Origin: Micromonospora sp. WMMD1128
GTDB taxonomy: Bacteria; Actinomycetota; Actinomycetes; Mycobacteriales; Micromonosporaceae
DNA length: 64,000 nt
Reading direction: 5' to 3'
Assembly (NCBI RefSeq): GCF_027497235.1
Contig: NZ_CP114902.1
Span: 4,056,001-4,120,000, forward strand
Made by a program: the position numbers and the translations under genes. Of the stretch, positions 32,449 through 41,117 are shown piece after piece (position 1 is the first letter of the stretch; each line of letters opens with the position of its first letter). The notes below the pieces were generated by a model. It had not been told where the DNA came from. It searched no databases and saw nothing but the letters and a program-made list of their open reading frames with translations.

Positions 32449-33131
32449 ACCGGCGCCGCCTCGTCCGGCAGGCTGGGGCAGGCCGGGTAGGCGAAGGACA
32501 CGCGGGGCGAGTAGAACCCCCAGCAGACGTGCAGCGGGTTGGCCGGGCGTAGCGCGTGGACCGGGTGTTCGGGGGCGAGGAACTCCACCGACTCGACCTC
32601 GAACGGCGACACCGGCTCGGCCACGTACGGATAGTCGGCGACGTGCAGTTCGCCGTCGCGGCGGGTGAGATAGCGGTGGTGGCCGCTGTGCGCCTCGGTG
32701 CCGGTGTGCCCGACCGCGGCGACGACCCGGATCAGCGGCCGGCCCTCGACCCAGGTCTCGGCGGTGAGTCGCCCGCCCCGCAGCTCGATCCGGGTCACCC
32801 CTTCCGCCGCCGGGGCGCCGCGCGCGGCGGCGTACTGCCGCACCCGGGTGCTGGACGCCAGATAGTGCGTCCACCAGCCGCCCGGGGTGCCGCCGTCCGG
32901 CGGCTCCATGTCCGCCAGCGAGACACCGAGGTAGGTGAGCGAGTAGGCGCCGAAGCCGGACGTCTGCGTCTCGTCGTCGACCACGTACTGGCAGGAGAAC
33001 ACCTGCCGCTGCGGGTGCGGGCGGACGCCGGCCGGGAGCAGCGCCTCGGCCGCGCCGGGGTCGGCCGGGAGCCAGCTGAACAGCAGCGTCCGGGCGTTGA
33101 GGACGAGTTGCGGCGCGGCGGGATCCAGCAC
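32397..33131 (-). CDS. Acetoacetate decarboxylase-fold family protein
   Basis: A 244-residue soluble protein whose layout (APQLVLNARTLLFSWLPADPGAAEALLPAGVRP, then SLTYLGVSLADMEPPDGGTPGGWWTHYLAS, ending CWGFYSPRVSFAYPACPSL) resembles acetoacetate decarboxylase-like proteins. I do not see the active-site Lys motif of true decarboxylases, so enzymatic function is doubtful. GTG 33131 follows GGAGG at four bases. Its last 52 bp overlap the end of the phospholipase D-like gene on the other strand. Confidence 0.55.
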   Translation of the reverse strand: MLDPAAPQLVLNARTLLFSWLPADPGAAEALLPAGVRPHPQRQVFSCQYVVDDETQTSGFGAYSLTYLGVSLADMEPPDGGTPGGWWTHYLASSTRVRQYAAARGAPAAEGVTRIELRGGRLTAETWVEGRPLIRVVAAVGHTGTEAHSGHHRYLTRRDGELHVADYPYVAEPVSPFEVESVEFLAPEHPVHALRPANPLHVCWGFYSPRVSFAYPACPSLPDEAAPVHQVPARRARSGLPSGS

Positions 33132-33429
33132 GGTTCCTCCGTAGACGTGTTCTCCACGGACGCTACGGGCGGTCCCGTTGGCGGGACAACGACGGAAAGT
33201 CGACAGTGTGGTCCGACTGTCGGGTTCTTCCTTGACCGATCGGTCGATGACCTGAGACCGATTTGACCCGAGCCGGGCTTTTTCTACCCAGCCACACCAT
33301 AAGTACATCGTACTTTCGGCTAGATTTTCGTTAGCCGATCAGGTTAGGGTTGCTCCCGAACGAACTACTTAAACCTCAAACTCAGCGTCTCCTCTTTTTC
33401 TCCGCGGACGAGGTGCAGGGAGGACCACC
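33132..33429. promoter_or_regulatory. 298-bp divergent gap upstream of the sigma-factor gene
   Basis: Unusually AT-rich for this genome between ~33270 and 33400. It holds a perfect inverted repeat AAGTAC-ATC-GTACTT (33301-33315) and a second, CGGCTA (33317-33322) with TAGCCG (33332-33337). GTTAG-containing words follow. These could be operators or the promoter of the sigma gene, but I cannot set a clear -35/-10 pair. No coding frame. Confidence 0.45.
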
Positions 33430-34230
33430 ATGACCGCCCAGACGATCAACGCTCCCGCGAAGCTCGACCCCCGCTCGCTCACCGACAGCGCCGCCAACCT
33501 GCTCGACGCGATGGCCGCGCTGCCCGCCGACCACCCGTCGCGGGCCGCCCTGCGCGACCGCGCCATCGAAGCCTGGCTTCCGCTGGCCAACCACCTGGCC
33601 CACCGTTACAGCGGCCGGGGCGAGCCCAACGACGACCTGGCGCAGACCGCCGCGATCGGCCTGATCAAGGCGATCGACAAGTTCGACCCGTCCCGCGGCG
33701 TCGACTTCGCCGGCTACGCCATTCCGACCATCATCGGCGAGCTCAAGCGCCACTTCCGCGACCGCACCTGGGACATCCGGGTGCCGCGCCGGCTCCAGGA
33801 GCTGCGCCTGGCGATCTCCGACGCCAACAGCACGCTGCTCCAGACCCTCGGCCGGTCGCCGACGGTCGCCGACATCGCCGCCCACCTCAAGCTCACCGAG
33901 GAAGAGGTGCTGGAGGGCCTGGAGGGCGCCCGCGCCTACAACGCGGTGTCGCTGTCCACCCCGACCGGGGACGGCGAGCGCGCCACCGAGCTGGGCGACA
34001 TGCTCGGCGGGGAGGACGGCGAGTTCGAACTGGCCGAGATGCGGGTCGCGCTCGGCCCGGCCCTGGCCACGCTCGACAAGCGCGAGCAGAAGATCCTCAC
34101 GCTCCGCTTCTACGGCAACCTGACCCAGTCGCAGATCGCCGAGCAGATCGGCGTCTCGCAGATGCACGTGTCCCGCCTGCTGGCCCGGGCCCTGACGAAG
34201 CTGCGAGGCCACCTCGACGGCACCTACTAA
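33430..34230 (+). CDS. RNA polymerase sigma factor of the SigB/SigF/SigG family
   Basis: A 266-residue group-3 sigma factor. Region 2 contains WLPLANHLAHRYSGRGEPNDDLAQTAAIGLIKAIDKFDPSRGVDFAGYAIPTIIGELKRHFRDRTWDIRVPRR, region 3 LGRSPTVADIAAHLKLTEEEVLEGLEGA, and region 4 the helix-turn-helix LTQSQIAEQIGVSQMHVSRLLARALTKLR. This family directs general stress or sporulation promoters of the GTTT-N15-GGGTAC form, many of which occur in this window. No anti-sigma or antagonist gene is adjacent. GGGAGG stands before the ATG. Confidence 0.93.
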   Translation: MTAQTINAPAKLDPRSLTDSAANLLDAMAALPADHPSRAALRDRAIEAWLPLANHLAHRYSGRGEPNDDLAQTAAIGLIKAIDKFDPSRGVDFAGYAIPTIIGELKRHFRDRTWDIRVPRRLQELRLAISDANSTLLQTLGRSPTVADIAAHLKLTEEEVLEGLEGARAYNAVSLSTPTGDGERATELGDMLGGEDGEFELAEMRVALGPALATLDKREQKILTLRFYGNLTQSQIAEQIGVSQMHVSRLLARALTKLRGHLDGTY

Positions 34231-34240
34231 AGCTTGGGTG

Positions 34241-34405
34241 TAAGGAAGGGGCCCTTATTAACGCCTGCGGTAGAGGCGGGGCCCCTTATTAACATCCCGC
34301 ATCCGGCGCGGGCTACCTCATCGGAGGCGCGGGCGATCGTGCGTTCGCGGAGGTGTTAATAGGGGCCCCCGCCTCTACCGGAGGCGTTAATAAGGGGCCC
34401 CGCCT
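34241..34405. repeat. Pair of inverted copies of a ~55-bp GGGGCCC/TTAAC repeat
   Basis: Copy A (34241-34295) and copy B (34351-34405, opposite strand) match over ~55 bp and flank a 55-bp spacer. Each unit holds two GGGGCCC-TTATTAAC-like words separated by CCGGTAGAGGC. The left copy begins ten bases after the sigma stop; the right ends before the HrpB start. A related copy lies at 47937-47993. RNA across the pair could fold into one long hairpin. Confidence 0.78.
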
Positions 34406-34437
34406 TGCGTCCGGGGGTGGGTGCGAGAGTGGGGGGC

Positions 34438-37308
34438 GTGCTCGCCGACGTCAACCTCGACCTGCCGGTCCGGCCGGTGCTGCCAGAGCTCGTCGCGGCG
34501 CTGCGGGAGCGGGGCGCCGGGGTGCTGGTGGCTCCACCGGGCACCGGCAAGACCACCACCGCGCCGCTCGCGGTCGCCGACGCGGTCGCCGGGCGCGTGG
34601 TGATCGCCCAGCCTCGGCGGGTCGCCGCCCGGGCCGCCGCGCACCGGATGGCCGCCCTGCTCGGCGAGCGGGTCGGCGACCGGATCGGGTACGCGGTACG
34701 CGGTGAACGCCGCGGCGGACCGCGTACCCGGGTGGAGGTGGTCACCACCGGCCTGCTCGTTCGCCGGCTGCACCACGACCCGGAGCTGCCCGGGGTCGAC
34801 GCGGTCCTGCTCGACGAGTGCCACGAACGGCAGCTCGACGCCGACCTGGCGTTGGCGTTCAGCGTGGAGGCGCGGGCGACCCTGCGCCCGGATCTCTGGC
34901 TGCTCGCGATGTCGGCGACCCCACAGGCCGATCGGTTCGCCGCGCTGCTCGGCGGGGACACGCCCGCGCCCGTCGTACGGGCCGAGGCCGCCCTGCATCC
35001 GGTCGAGCGGGTGTGGGCGCCGCCGCCTCGCCCGATCGTCCCGTCGGGCGCGGGCCGGGTGGACCCGGCGCTGCTGGACCACGTGGCCGCCACGGTCCGC
35101 CGGGCGCTGCGCGAACGCGACGGTGACGTGCTCGTTTTCCTGCCCGGGGCGGGCGAGATCAACGCCGTCGCCGCGCGGCTGGGCGACCTGCGGGGCACGG
35201 TCGCCGTGCTGCCGTTGCACGGCCGGTTGCCGGGCGCCGCCCAGGACGCGGTGCTGAACCCGGCCGCCCGGCCGAGAGCAGCCCACGCGAGCGCCACCGA
35301 CGCCGACCCGGCTGCCGCGGGCGCCGCCCACGCGAGAGCCGCCGCCACGGGCGTCGGCGCGAGAGCCGCCACGGGCGTCGCCCACGTGAGCGACCCCGGC
35401 GCGGGCGGCGCGGGCGGCGCCCCGACGGGCGCCGGTGGACGGCGGGTCGTGCTGGCCACGGCGGTGGCGGAGAGCAGCCTGACCGTGCCCGGGGTACGGG
35501 TGGTAGTGGACGCCGGGCTGAGCCGGGTGCCCCGCACCGACCTGGCCCGCGGGCTGGGCGCGCTCGTCACCGTGCCGGTGTCCCGGGCGGCGGCCACACA
35601 ACGGGCCGGACGGGCCGGGCGGGAGGCGCCGGGCACGGTCTACCGCTGCTGGTCGGAGGCGACGCACGCCCGGCTCGCCCCGCAGCCGGAACCGGAGATC
35701 GCCACCGCCGATCTGACCGGGTTCGCGTTGGAGCTGGCCGCCTGGGGCGCGCCGGACGGCACCGGCCTGGCGCTGCCCGACCCACCGCCGCCGGCCGCGC
35801 TCACCGTCGCCCGGGAGACCCTCGCCACGCTCGGCGCGGTCGACGCGGACGGCCGGATCACCGCCCGGGGCCGGGCCATCGCGTCGGTCGGCGCCCATCC
35901 GCGTCTGGCCCGGGCGTTGCTCGACGGCGCGCCGCGGGTGGGCGCCGACCGGGCCGCCGAGGTGGTGGCGGTGCTGGCCGAGGAGACGCTCGGCGGCGCC
36001 GGGGACGACCTGCCGGCCCGCTGGCGCCGGTTGCGCGCCGCCGCCGACCCGCCCGCCACCGCCCGCTGGCGGACCGAGGTACGCCGCCTGCGGTCCGCCC
36101 TGCCCGCCGATGACCGGCCGGAGCGGACCAGCGGGAGAACCGACGACCGGCCGGAGCGGACCAGCGGCAGAACCGACGACCGGCCGGAGCGGACCAGCGG
36201 CAGAACCGACGACCGGCCGGAGCGGACCAGCGGCAGAACCGACGACCGGCCGGAGCGGACCAGCGGGAGAACCGACACCCGACCGGGGCGACGTGCGGAG
36301 GAGGCGGGCGGTCGACCGGGACGCCTGCCCGACGATCTGGCCGCGGGGCTCCTGGCCGGGCTGGCGTACCCGGAACGGTTGGCCCGGGTGCGGCGGGCCG
36401 GCGGATCGGCGTACCTGATGGCCGGCGGGACCGCCGCGGAGCTGGCGGCCGGGTCGGGGCTGGCCGGGTCGACGTGGCTGGCCGTCGCGGTGGCGGACCG
36501 CTCCCCCGGCGCGCCGGCCGCCCGGGTGCGGCTGGCCGCGCCGATCGACGAGGCGACCGCGCGGGAGGCCGGTGCGGCACTGCTGCGCACCGGGCGGGAG
36601 GTCGCCTGGTCCGGTGGGGACGTGGTGGCCCGGGAGGTGGTCCGCCTCGGCGCGATCGAGCTTGTCGACCGGCCGCTCGCCGCGCCCGACCCGGAGCTGG
36701 TGGCCGCGGCGGTGCTGGACGGGCTGCGGCAGGAGGGGCCGGGGCTGCTCCGCTGGACGCCGGAGGCGACGGCGCTGCGACGCCGGCTGGCGTTCTGCCG
36801 TCAGGCGCTCGGCGACGACTGGCCGGACGTATCGGACGCCGCGCTGCTCGCCGCCGCGCCCGCCTGGCTCGGGCCGGAGCTGGGCCGGGCACGCCGCCGG
36901 GGCGACCTGGCCCGGGTGGACGTGGCCTCGGCGTTGCGCCGGCTGCTCGACTGGCGGCAGGCGGCGCGGCTCGACGAGCTGGCGCCGGAGCGGCTGGCGG
37001 TGCCGAGTGGCTCGCGGGTACGGGTGGACTACGCGGACCCGGCGGCCCCGGTGCTCGCCGTGAAGCTCCAGGAGACGTTCGGCTGGCGGGACGTGCCGCG
37101 CATCGCCGACGGGCGGGTGCCGGTGCTGCTGCACCTGCTCTCCCCCGCCGGGCGGCCGGTGGCGGTCACCGCCGACCTGGCGTCGTTCTGGCGCGGCGGC
37201 TACCCGCAGGTGCGGGCGGAGCTGCGGGGGCGCTACCCGCGTCACCCGTGGCCGGAGGATCCGACCACGGCCGAGCCGACCCGGCGGGCCAGCCCACGCC
37301 GGCGCTGA
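34438..37308 (+). CDS. hrpB: ATP-dependent helicase HrpB
   Basis: A 956-residue DEAH-box (SF2) helicase. Walker A is PPGTGKTTT at 33-41 and the Walker B box is DECHER at 126 (DEAH-like), followed by AMSATPQADR and QRAGRAGREAPGTVYR, with the HrpB C-terminal domain (LQETFGWRDVPRIADGRVPVLLHLLSPAGRPVAVTADLASFW). HrpB remodels RNA, but its role is poorly known. Two parts are unusual: an Ala/Gly-rich insert at ~285-330, and five 11-residue repeats DDRPERTSGRT at 558-612. The start is set at GTG 34438 because an in-frame TTG at 34405 lies in the repeat element. Confidence 0.9.
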   Translation: MLADVNLDLPVRPVLPELVAALRERGAGVLVAPPGTGKTTTAPLAVADAVAGRVVIAQPRRVAARAAAHRMAALLGERVGDRIGYAVRGERRGGPRTRVEVVTTGLLVRRLHHDPELPGVDAVLLDECHERQLDADLALAFSVEARATLRPDLWLLAMSATPQADRFAALLGGDTPAPVVRAEAALHPVERVWAPPPRPIVPSGAGRVDPALLDHVAATVRRALRERDGDVLVFLPGAGEINAVAARLGDLRGTVAVLPLHGRLPGAAQDAVLNPAARPRAAHASATDADPAAAGAAHARAAATGVGARAATGVAHVSDPGAGGAGGAPTGAGGRRVVLATAVAESSLTVPGVRVVVDAGLSRVPRTDLARGLGALVTVPVSRAAATQRAGRAGREAPGTVYRCWSEATHARLAPQPEPEIATADLTGFALELAAWGAPDGTGLALPDPPPPAALTVARETLATLGAVDADGRITARGRAIASVGAHPRLARALLDGAPRVGADRAAEVVAVLAEETLGGAGDDLPARWRRLRAAADPPATARWRTEVRRLRSALPADDRPERTSGRTDDRPERTSGRTDDRPERTSGRTDDRPERTSGRTDDRPERTSGRTDTRPGRRAEEAGGRPGRLPDDLAAGLLAGLAYPERLARVRRAGGSAYLMAGGTAAELAAGSGLAGSTWLAVAVADRSPGAPAARVRLAAPIDEATAREAGAALLRTGREVAWSGGDVVAREVVRLGAIELVDRPLAAPDPELVAAAVLDGLRQEGPGLLRWTPEATALRRRLAFCRQALGDDWPDVSDAALLAAAPAWLGPELGRARRRGDLARVDVASALRRLLDWRQAARLDELAPERLAVPSGSRVRVDYADPAAPVLAVKLQETFGWRDVPRIADGRVPVLLHLLSPAGRPVAVTADLASFWRGGYPQVRAELRGRYPRHPWPEDPTTAEPTRRASPRRR
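36109..36273 (+). repeat. Five tandem 33-bp repeats inside hrpB
   Basis: Five in-frame copies beginning at 36109, 36142, 36175, 36208 and 36241, nearly identical in DNA, each coding DDRPERTSGRT. They lie in the linker after the helicase core, so copy number can change without a frameshift. Confidence 0.95.
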
Positions 37309-37318
37309 GCCGCGCGGC

Positions 37319-38044
37319 TCACTCCTCGACGACGTCCGCGATCACCACGGTGACGTTGTCCGGGCCGCCGGCCCGTAGCGCGAGGTCGATGAGCCGGGCC
37401 GCGCAGGCCTCCCGCTCCAGGCCCTCGCTCAGCACCTCGGCGAGGGTGTCGGCGCGGACCACGTTGGAGAGGCCGTCGCTGCACAGCAGCCAGCGGTCAC
37501 CGGCCCGGGGCACCATGGTCGCGTACGCCGGGGAGACCTGGTCGCCCTGCAACGCCTGGGTGACGACGGCGCGGCGGGGGTGGCTGCTCGCCTGGTCGGG
37601 GGTGATCAGACCCTGGTCGACGAGCATCTGCACGAAGGTGTCGTCGCGGGTGACCTGTTTGAGCACGCCCTCGCGGAACAGGTAGGCCCGGGAGTCGCCC
37701 ACGTGCGCCAGCGCCAGGCAGCTGCCGGTGCGGGCGAACAGCAGCGCGGTGAGCGTGGTGCCCATGCCCTGGCGCTCCGGATCCTCCTCAACCGCCTGAC
37801 GGATCCCGACGGTGGCCCGTTCGATGGCCCCCTGGAGCGCGGCGACGAGCGCGTCCTCCGGCGTCTCCGCGTCCAGCGGGGCGATCGCGTCGATCGCGAT
37901 GCGGCTGGCCAGGTCGCCGGCCGCCATGCCGCCCATGCCGTCGGCGACCGCGACCAGCCAGGGGCCCGCATGCTGGGCGTCCTGGTTGCCGCTGCGGATG
38001 AGCCCACGGTCGCTCGCTCCGGCGGAACGAAGCTTCAGGGTCAT
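37319..38044 (-). CDS. PP2C-family protein serine/threonine phosphatase
   Basis: A 241-residue PPM phosphatase that removes phosphate from Ser/Thr. Metal-binding and catalytic motifs are VAVADGMGGMAAGDLASR, LALAHVGDSRAYLFREG, WLLCSDGLSNVV and GGPDNVTVVIADV. No membrane segment, unlike the PstP-type phosphatase of the cell-division cluster. It converges with hrpB; the stops are ten bases apart, with a 14-bp GAGCCGCGCGGCTC palindrome at the junction. Confidence 0.9.
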   Translation of the reverse strand: MTLKLRSAGASDRGLIRSGNQDAQHAGPWLVAVADGMGGMAAGDLASRIAIDAIAPLDAETPEDALVAALQGAIERATVGIRQAVEEDPERQGMGTTLTALLFARTGSCLALAHVGDSRAYLFREGVLKQVTRDDTFVQMLVDQGLITPDQASSHPRRAVVTQALQGDQVSPAYATMVPRAGDRWLLCSDGLSNVVRADTLAEVLSEGLEREACAARLIDLALRAGGPDNVTVVIADVVEE

Positions 38045-38199
38045 GGGACGCAGCCTGCCAGGTCGAGGGCTCGGTTGTCTCTAGGAGATCACCATCATCG
38101 TACGTGGCGCGCAGAATCTCCCCGCGCACGGGCGTACGCCCGCCATCGGGGCGGATCGATTGACAGCGACGGAACGCGATGGAAACATCGGCCTGATAT

Positions 38200-38213
38200 T
38201 GGGAGCGCTCCCA
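38200..38213. promoter_or_regulatory. CebR-type operator upstream of the GH9 gene
   Basis: Perfect 14-bp palindrome TGGGAGCGCTCCCA, 44 bases before the GTG of the secreted cellulase. It equals the operator bound by CebR, the cellobiose-responsive LacI-family repressor of streptomycetes. No cebR gene is in the window. Confidence 0.8.
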
Positions 38214-38257
38214 GCTCCCCGGCTCCCCCACCACCCCCGAGCACGGAAGGAACCTCC

Positions 38258-40867
38258 GTGACCCGATCCCGTCGTCGGCTGGTCGCGCTCGCCGCGACCA
38301 CCACCTTGGCGCTCACCGGCCTCACCGCCGGCCCGGCCCTGGCCGAGGTGCCACCGGACGCCCCCGAGCAACTGCGAAACGGCGACTTTAGCGCCGGCGT
38401 CTCCCCCTGGTTCTCCTACAGCACCGGCGAGTTGGCGGTCACCGACGGCCAGCTCTGCACCACCGTCGCCGCCGGCACGGCGAACCCCTGGGACGCCGGC
38501 ATCGGCCAGGACGCGGTGCCGCTGATCCAGGGCGCCGAATACGAACTGAACTTCGACGTCTCCGCCACCCCCGGCGCGGCCCTCAAGGCGGTGCTCCAGC
38601 TCGGCAGCGCCCCCTACACGTCGTACGCCAGCGTGGACGCCACCGCCACCACCACCGCCACGCACGTCACCACCACCTTCACCGCGCCGGCCGACGACGC
38701 CGGGGCCCAACTGATCTTCCAGATCGGTGGCAGCGCCCAGGCGCAGACGTTCTGCCTCGACAACGTGTCGCTGCGCGGCGGCGAGGCGGCCCCGCCGTAC
38801 GAGCCGGACACCGGGCCCCGGGTCCGGGTCAACCAGGTGGGCTACCTGCCCGGCGGCCCGAAGCACGCCACCGTGGTCACCGACGCCACCGACCCGCTGC
38901 CGTGGCAGCTGACGTCGGCCGCTGGGGCCGTGGTCGCCAGCGGCAAGACCAGCCCGCGCGGGGAGGACCAGGCGTCCGCGCAGAACGTGCAGACCGTCGA
39001 CTTCTCCGCGTACCGCAAGCCGGGCACCGGCTACACGCTGACCGTGGACGGCGAGACCAGCCACCCGTTCGACATCTCCGGCACGCTCTACGACCGGCTG
39101 CGCGCGGACTCGATGCAGTTCTTCTACGCCCAGCGCAGCGGCATCGCCATCGACGGCGACCTGATCGGCGACGAGTACGCCCGCCCCGCCGGACACCTCG
39201 ACGTCGCCCCCAACAAGGGCGACACCGACGTGCCCTGCCAGCCCGGCGTCTGCGACTACACGCTGGACGTGCGCGGCGGCTGGTACGACGCCGGCGACCA
39301 CGGCAAGTACGTGGTCAACGGCGGCATCGCCACCTACCAGCTGCTGAACTCGTTCGAGCGGACCAAGACCGCGGAGACCGCCGACGGCGGCGCGGCGCTC
39401 GGCGACAGCACGCTGCGGGTGCCCGAGCGCGGCAACGACGTGCCGGACGTCCTCGACGAGGCCCGCTGGGAGCTGGACTTCCTGATGCGCATGCAGGTGC
39501 CGGCCGGCAAGCCGCTGGCCGGGATGGTCCACCACAAGATCCACGACAAGAACTGGACCGGCCTGCCGCTGGCCCCGCAGGACGACCCGGAGGTGCGCGA
39601 GCTGCACCCGCCGTCCACCGCCGCCACGCTCAACCTGGCCGCCGTCGCCGCCCAGTGCGCCCGGCTCTTCGCCCCGTACGACGCCGCCTTCGCGGCCCGC
39701 TGCGGCGAGGCCGCGAAAACCGCGTACGCGGCGGCGAAGGCGCACCCGGCGATCTACGCCTCGGCCACCGACGGCACCGGCGGCGGCGCGTACGACGACA
39801 CCAACGTCACCGACGAGTTCTACTGGGCCGCCGCCGAGCTGTGGCTGACCACCGGCGACAAGGCGTACCTGGCCGACGTCACCGGCTCGCCGCTGCACAC
39901 CGCCGACGTGTTCACGCCCAACGGCGCGTTCGGCTGGCAGAGCGTGGCCGCGCTGGGCCGGCTCGACCTGGCCACCGTGCCGAACACGCTGCCCGCCGCG
40001 GAGAAGACCCGGATCCGTGCCTCGGTCACCGCCGCCGCGGACCAGTACCTGGCCACGGTCCGCGACCAGGCGTACGGACTGCCGCTGCCCGGCACCGCCG
40101 ACGCGTACGTCTGGGGCAGCAACAGCAACATGGTGAACAACACGATCGTGCTGGCCACCGCGTTCGACCTGAGCCGGAACGCGAAGTACCGGGACGGGGC
40201 GTTGCAGGCCGCCGACTACCTGTTCGGCCGCAACGCCCTGAACATGTCCTACGTGACCGGTTGGGGCGAGCAGAACGCCCACAACCAGCACAGCCGCATC
40301 TTCGGCAACCAGTTGAACCCGGACCTGCCGAACCCGCCGGACGGCTCGCTCGCCGGTGGCCCGAACGCCGCCCTCCAGGACCCGTACGCGGCGAACCTGC
40401 TTGCCGGTTGCGCGCCGATGTTCTGCTACGTCGACAACATCAACTCGTACGCGACGAACGAGGTGGCGATCAACTGGAACTCGGCGCTGGCGTGGCTCGC
40501 CTCGTTCCTGGCCGACCAGGGTGACGCGGCGGCCGTGCCGGCGCCCACCTGCGCGGTCACCTACAGCACCCACGGGAGCTGGCCGGCCGGCTTCACCACC
40601 CAGGTGACGCTGCGCAACACCGGTAAGAAGGCGATCGACGGGTGGAGCCTGCGGTGGGCCTTCCTCGGTGACCAGAAGGTCAGCCACGCCTGGTCGGCGG
40701 AGGTCGACCAGGCCGGCGCCACGGTCACCGCGAAGAACCTGCCGTGGAACGCGAAACTGTCCCCCGGCACGTCCACCACGTTCGGCCTGAACGGCACCAG
40801 CGCCGGCGGCCCGAACCCCACCCCCAACCTGGTCACCCTGAACGGAAAGGCCTGCACCATCTCCTGA
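38258..40867 (+). CDS. Secreted glycoside hydrolase family 9 cellulase with CBM4/9-like and CBM2 modules
   Basis: An 869-residue exoenzyme. Residues 1-~31 are a signal peptide (RSRRRLVALAATTTLALTG, cleavage near ALA-E). Residues ~38-165 form a CBM4/9-like sandwich (LRNGDFSAGVSPWFSYSTG). Residues ~185-270 are the CelD-N Ig-like domain (RVRVNQVGYLPGGPKHATVV). Residues ~278-755 are the GH9 barrel with GGWYDAGDHGKYVVNGG (catalytic Asp) and NEVAINWNSALAWLASF (acid Glu near 735). Residues ~765-869 are a CBM2 cellulose-binding domain bounded by Cys. It is an endo- or processive glucanase. The CebR box indicates induction by cello-oligosaccharides. Confidence 0.94.
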   Translation: MTRSRRRLVALAATTTLALTGLTAGPALAEVPPDAPEQLRNGDFSAGVSPWFSYSTGELAVTDGQLCTTVAAGTANPWDAGIGQDAVPLIQGAEYELNFDVSATPGAALKAVLQLGSAPYTSYASVDATATTTATHVTTTFTAPADDAGAQLIFQIGGSAQAQTFCLDNVSLRGGEAAPPYEPDTGPRVRVNQVGYLPGGPKHATVVTDATDPLPWQLTSAAGAVVASGKTSPRGEDQASAQNVQTVDFSAYRKPGTGYTLTVDGETSHPFDISGTLYDRLRADSMQFFYAQRSGIAIDGDLIGDEYARPAGHLDVAPNKGDTDVPCQPGVCDYTLDVRGGWYDAGDHGKYVVNGGIATYQLLNSFERTKTAETADGGAALGDSTLRVPERGNDVPDVLDEARWELDFLMRMQVPAGKPLAGMVHHKIHDKNWTGLPLAPQDDPEVRELHPPSTAATLNLAAVAAQCARLFAPYDAAFAARCGEAAKTAYAAAKAHPAIYASATDGTGGGAYDDTNVTDEFYWAAAELWLTTGDKAYLADVTGSPLHTADVFTPNGAFGWQSVAALGRLDLATVPNTLPAAEKTRIRASVTAAADQYLATVRDQAYGLPLPGTADAYVWGSNSNMVNNTIVLATAFDLSRNAKYRDGALQAADYLFGRNALNMSYVTGWGEQNAHNQHSRIFGNQLNPDLPNPPDGSLAGGPNAALQDPYAANLLAGCAPMFCYVDNINSYATNEVAINWNSALAWLASFLADQGDAAAVPAPTCAVTYSTHGSWPAGFTTQVTLRNTGKKAIDGWSLRWAFLGDQKVSHAWSAEVDQAGATVTAKNLPWNAKLSPGTSTTFGLNGTSAGGPNPTPNLVTLNGKACTIS

Positions 40868-40899
40868 CCGGGGGCTCCGTCGACCGTTCCGTCGATCCT

Positions 40900-40951
40900 G
40901 GAGTTGTGGCACCCGACGTCGCACAGGCGGCTCCTCGGGTGCCACAACTCC
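40900..40951. repeat. 17-bp-arm hairpin after the cellulase gene
   Basis: Arms 40900-40916 and 40935-40951 are perfectly complementary (GGAGTTGTGGCACCCGA) around an 18-base loop, starting 33 bases after the stop. It is a likely terminator, and possibly a mobile hairpin, since its size resembles the GATCATGAAG family that follows directly. Confidence 0.65.
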
Positions 40952-40973
40952 GGACCGGCGCGGCAACGAGTTC

Positions 40974-41028
40974 GATCATGAAGTTGACGGCAGTGCCAGT
41001 CCGATTTGTCGCCGTCAACTTCATGATC
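40974..41028. repeat. 55-bp hairpin repeat, GATCATGAAGTTG family, copy 2
   Basis: Perfect 18-bp arms (40974-40991 and 41011-41028) and a 19-base loop. It lies between the cellulase and the DUF5753 regulator, both plus strand. Confidence 0.8.
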
Positions 41029-41117
41029 GCCGCTCTCCCGACATGACCCACCGCGCGCTACGACCAGAGTGCGGCGAGTGACAGCTAGGGTCGGCGGATC
41101 GGGCGGAGGAGGTTCGG

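Noticed and set aside
33301..33337. SigB-type autoregulated promoter of the sigma gene
   Set aside because: GTTAG words are followed by GGGTTG at a 13-base spacing, which is too short and does not match the other promoters; only the inverted repeats are reported.
34241..34405. Insertion sequence or CRISPR array
   Set aside because: No transposase, no terminal duplication I can see, and only two inverted copies with a single spacer; it is a small hairpin repeat.
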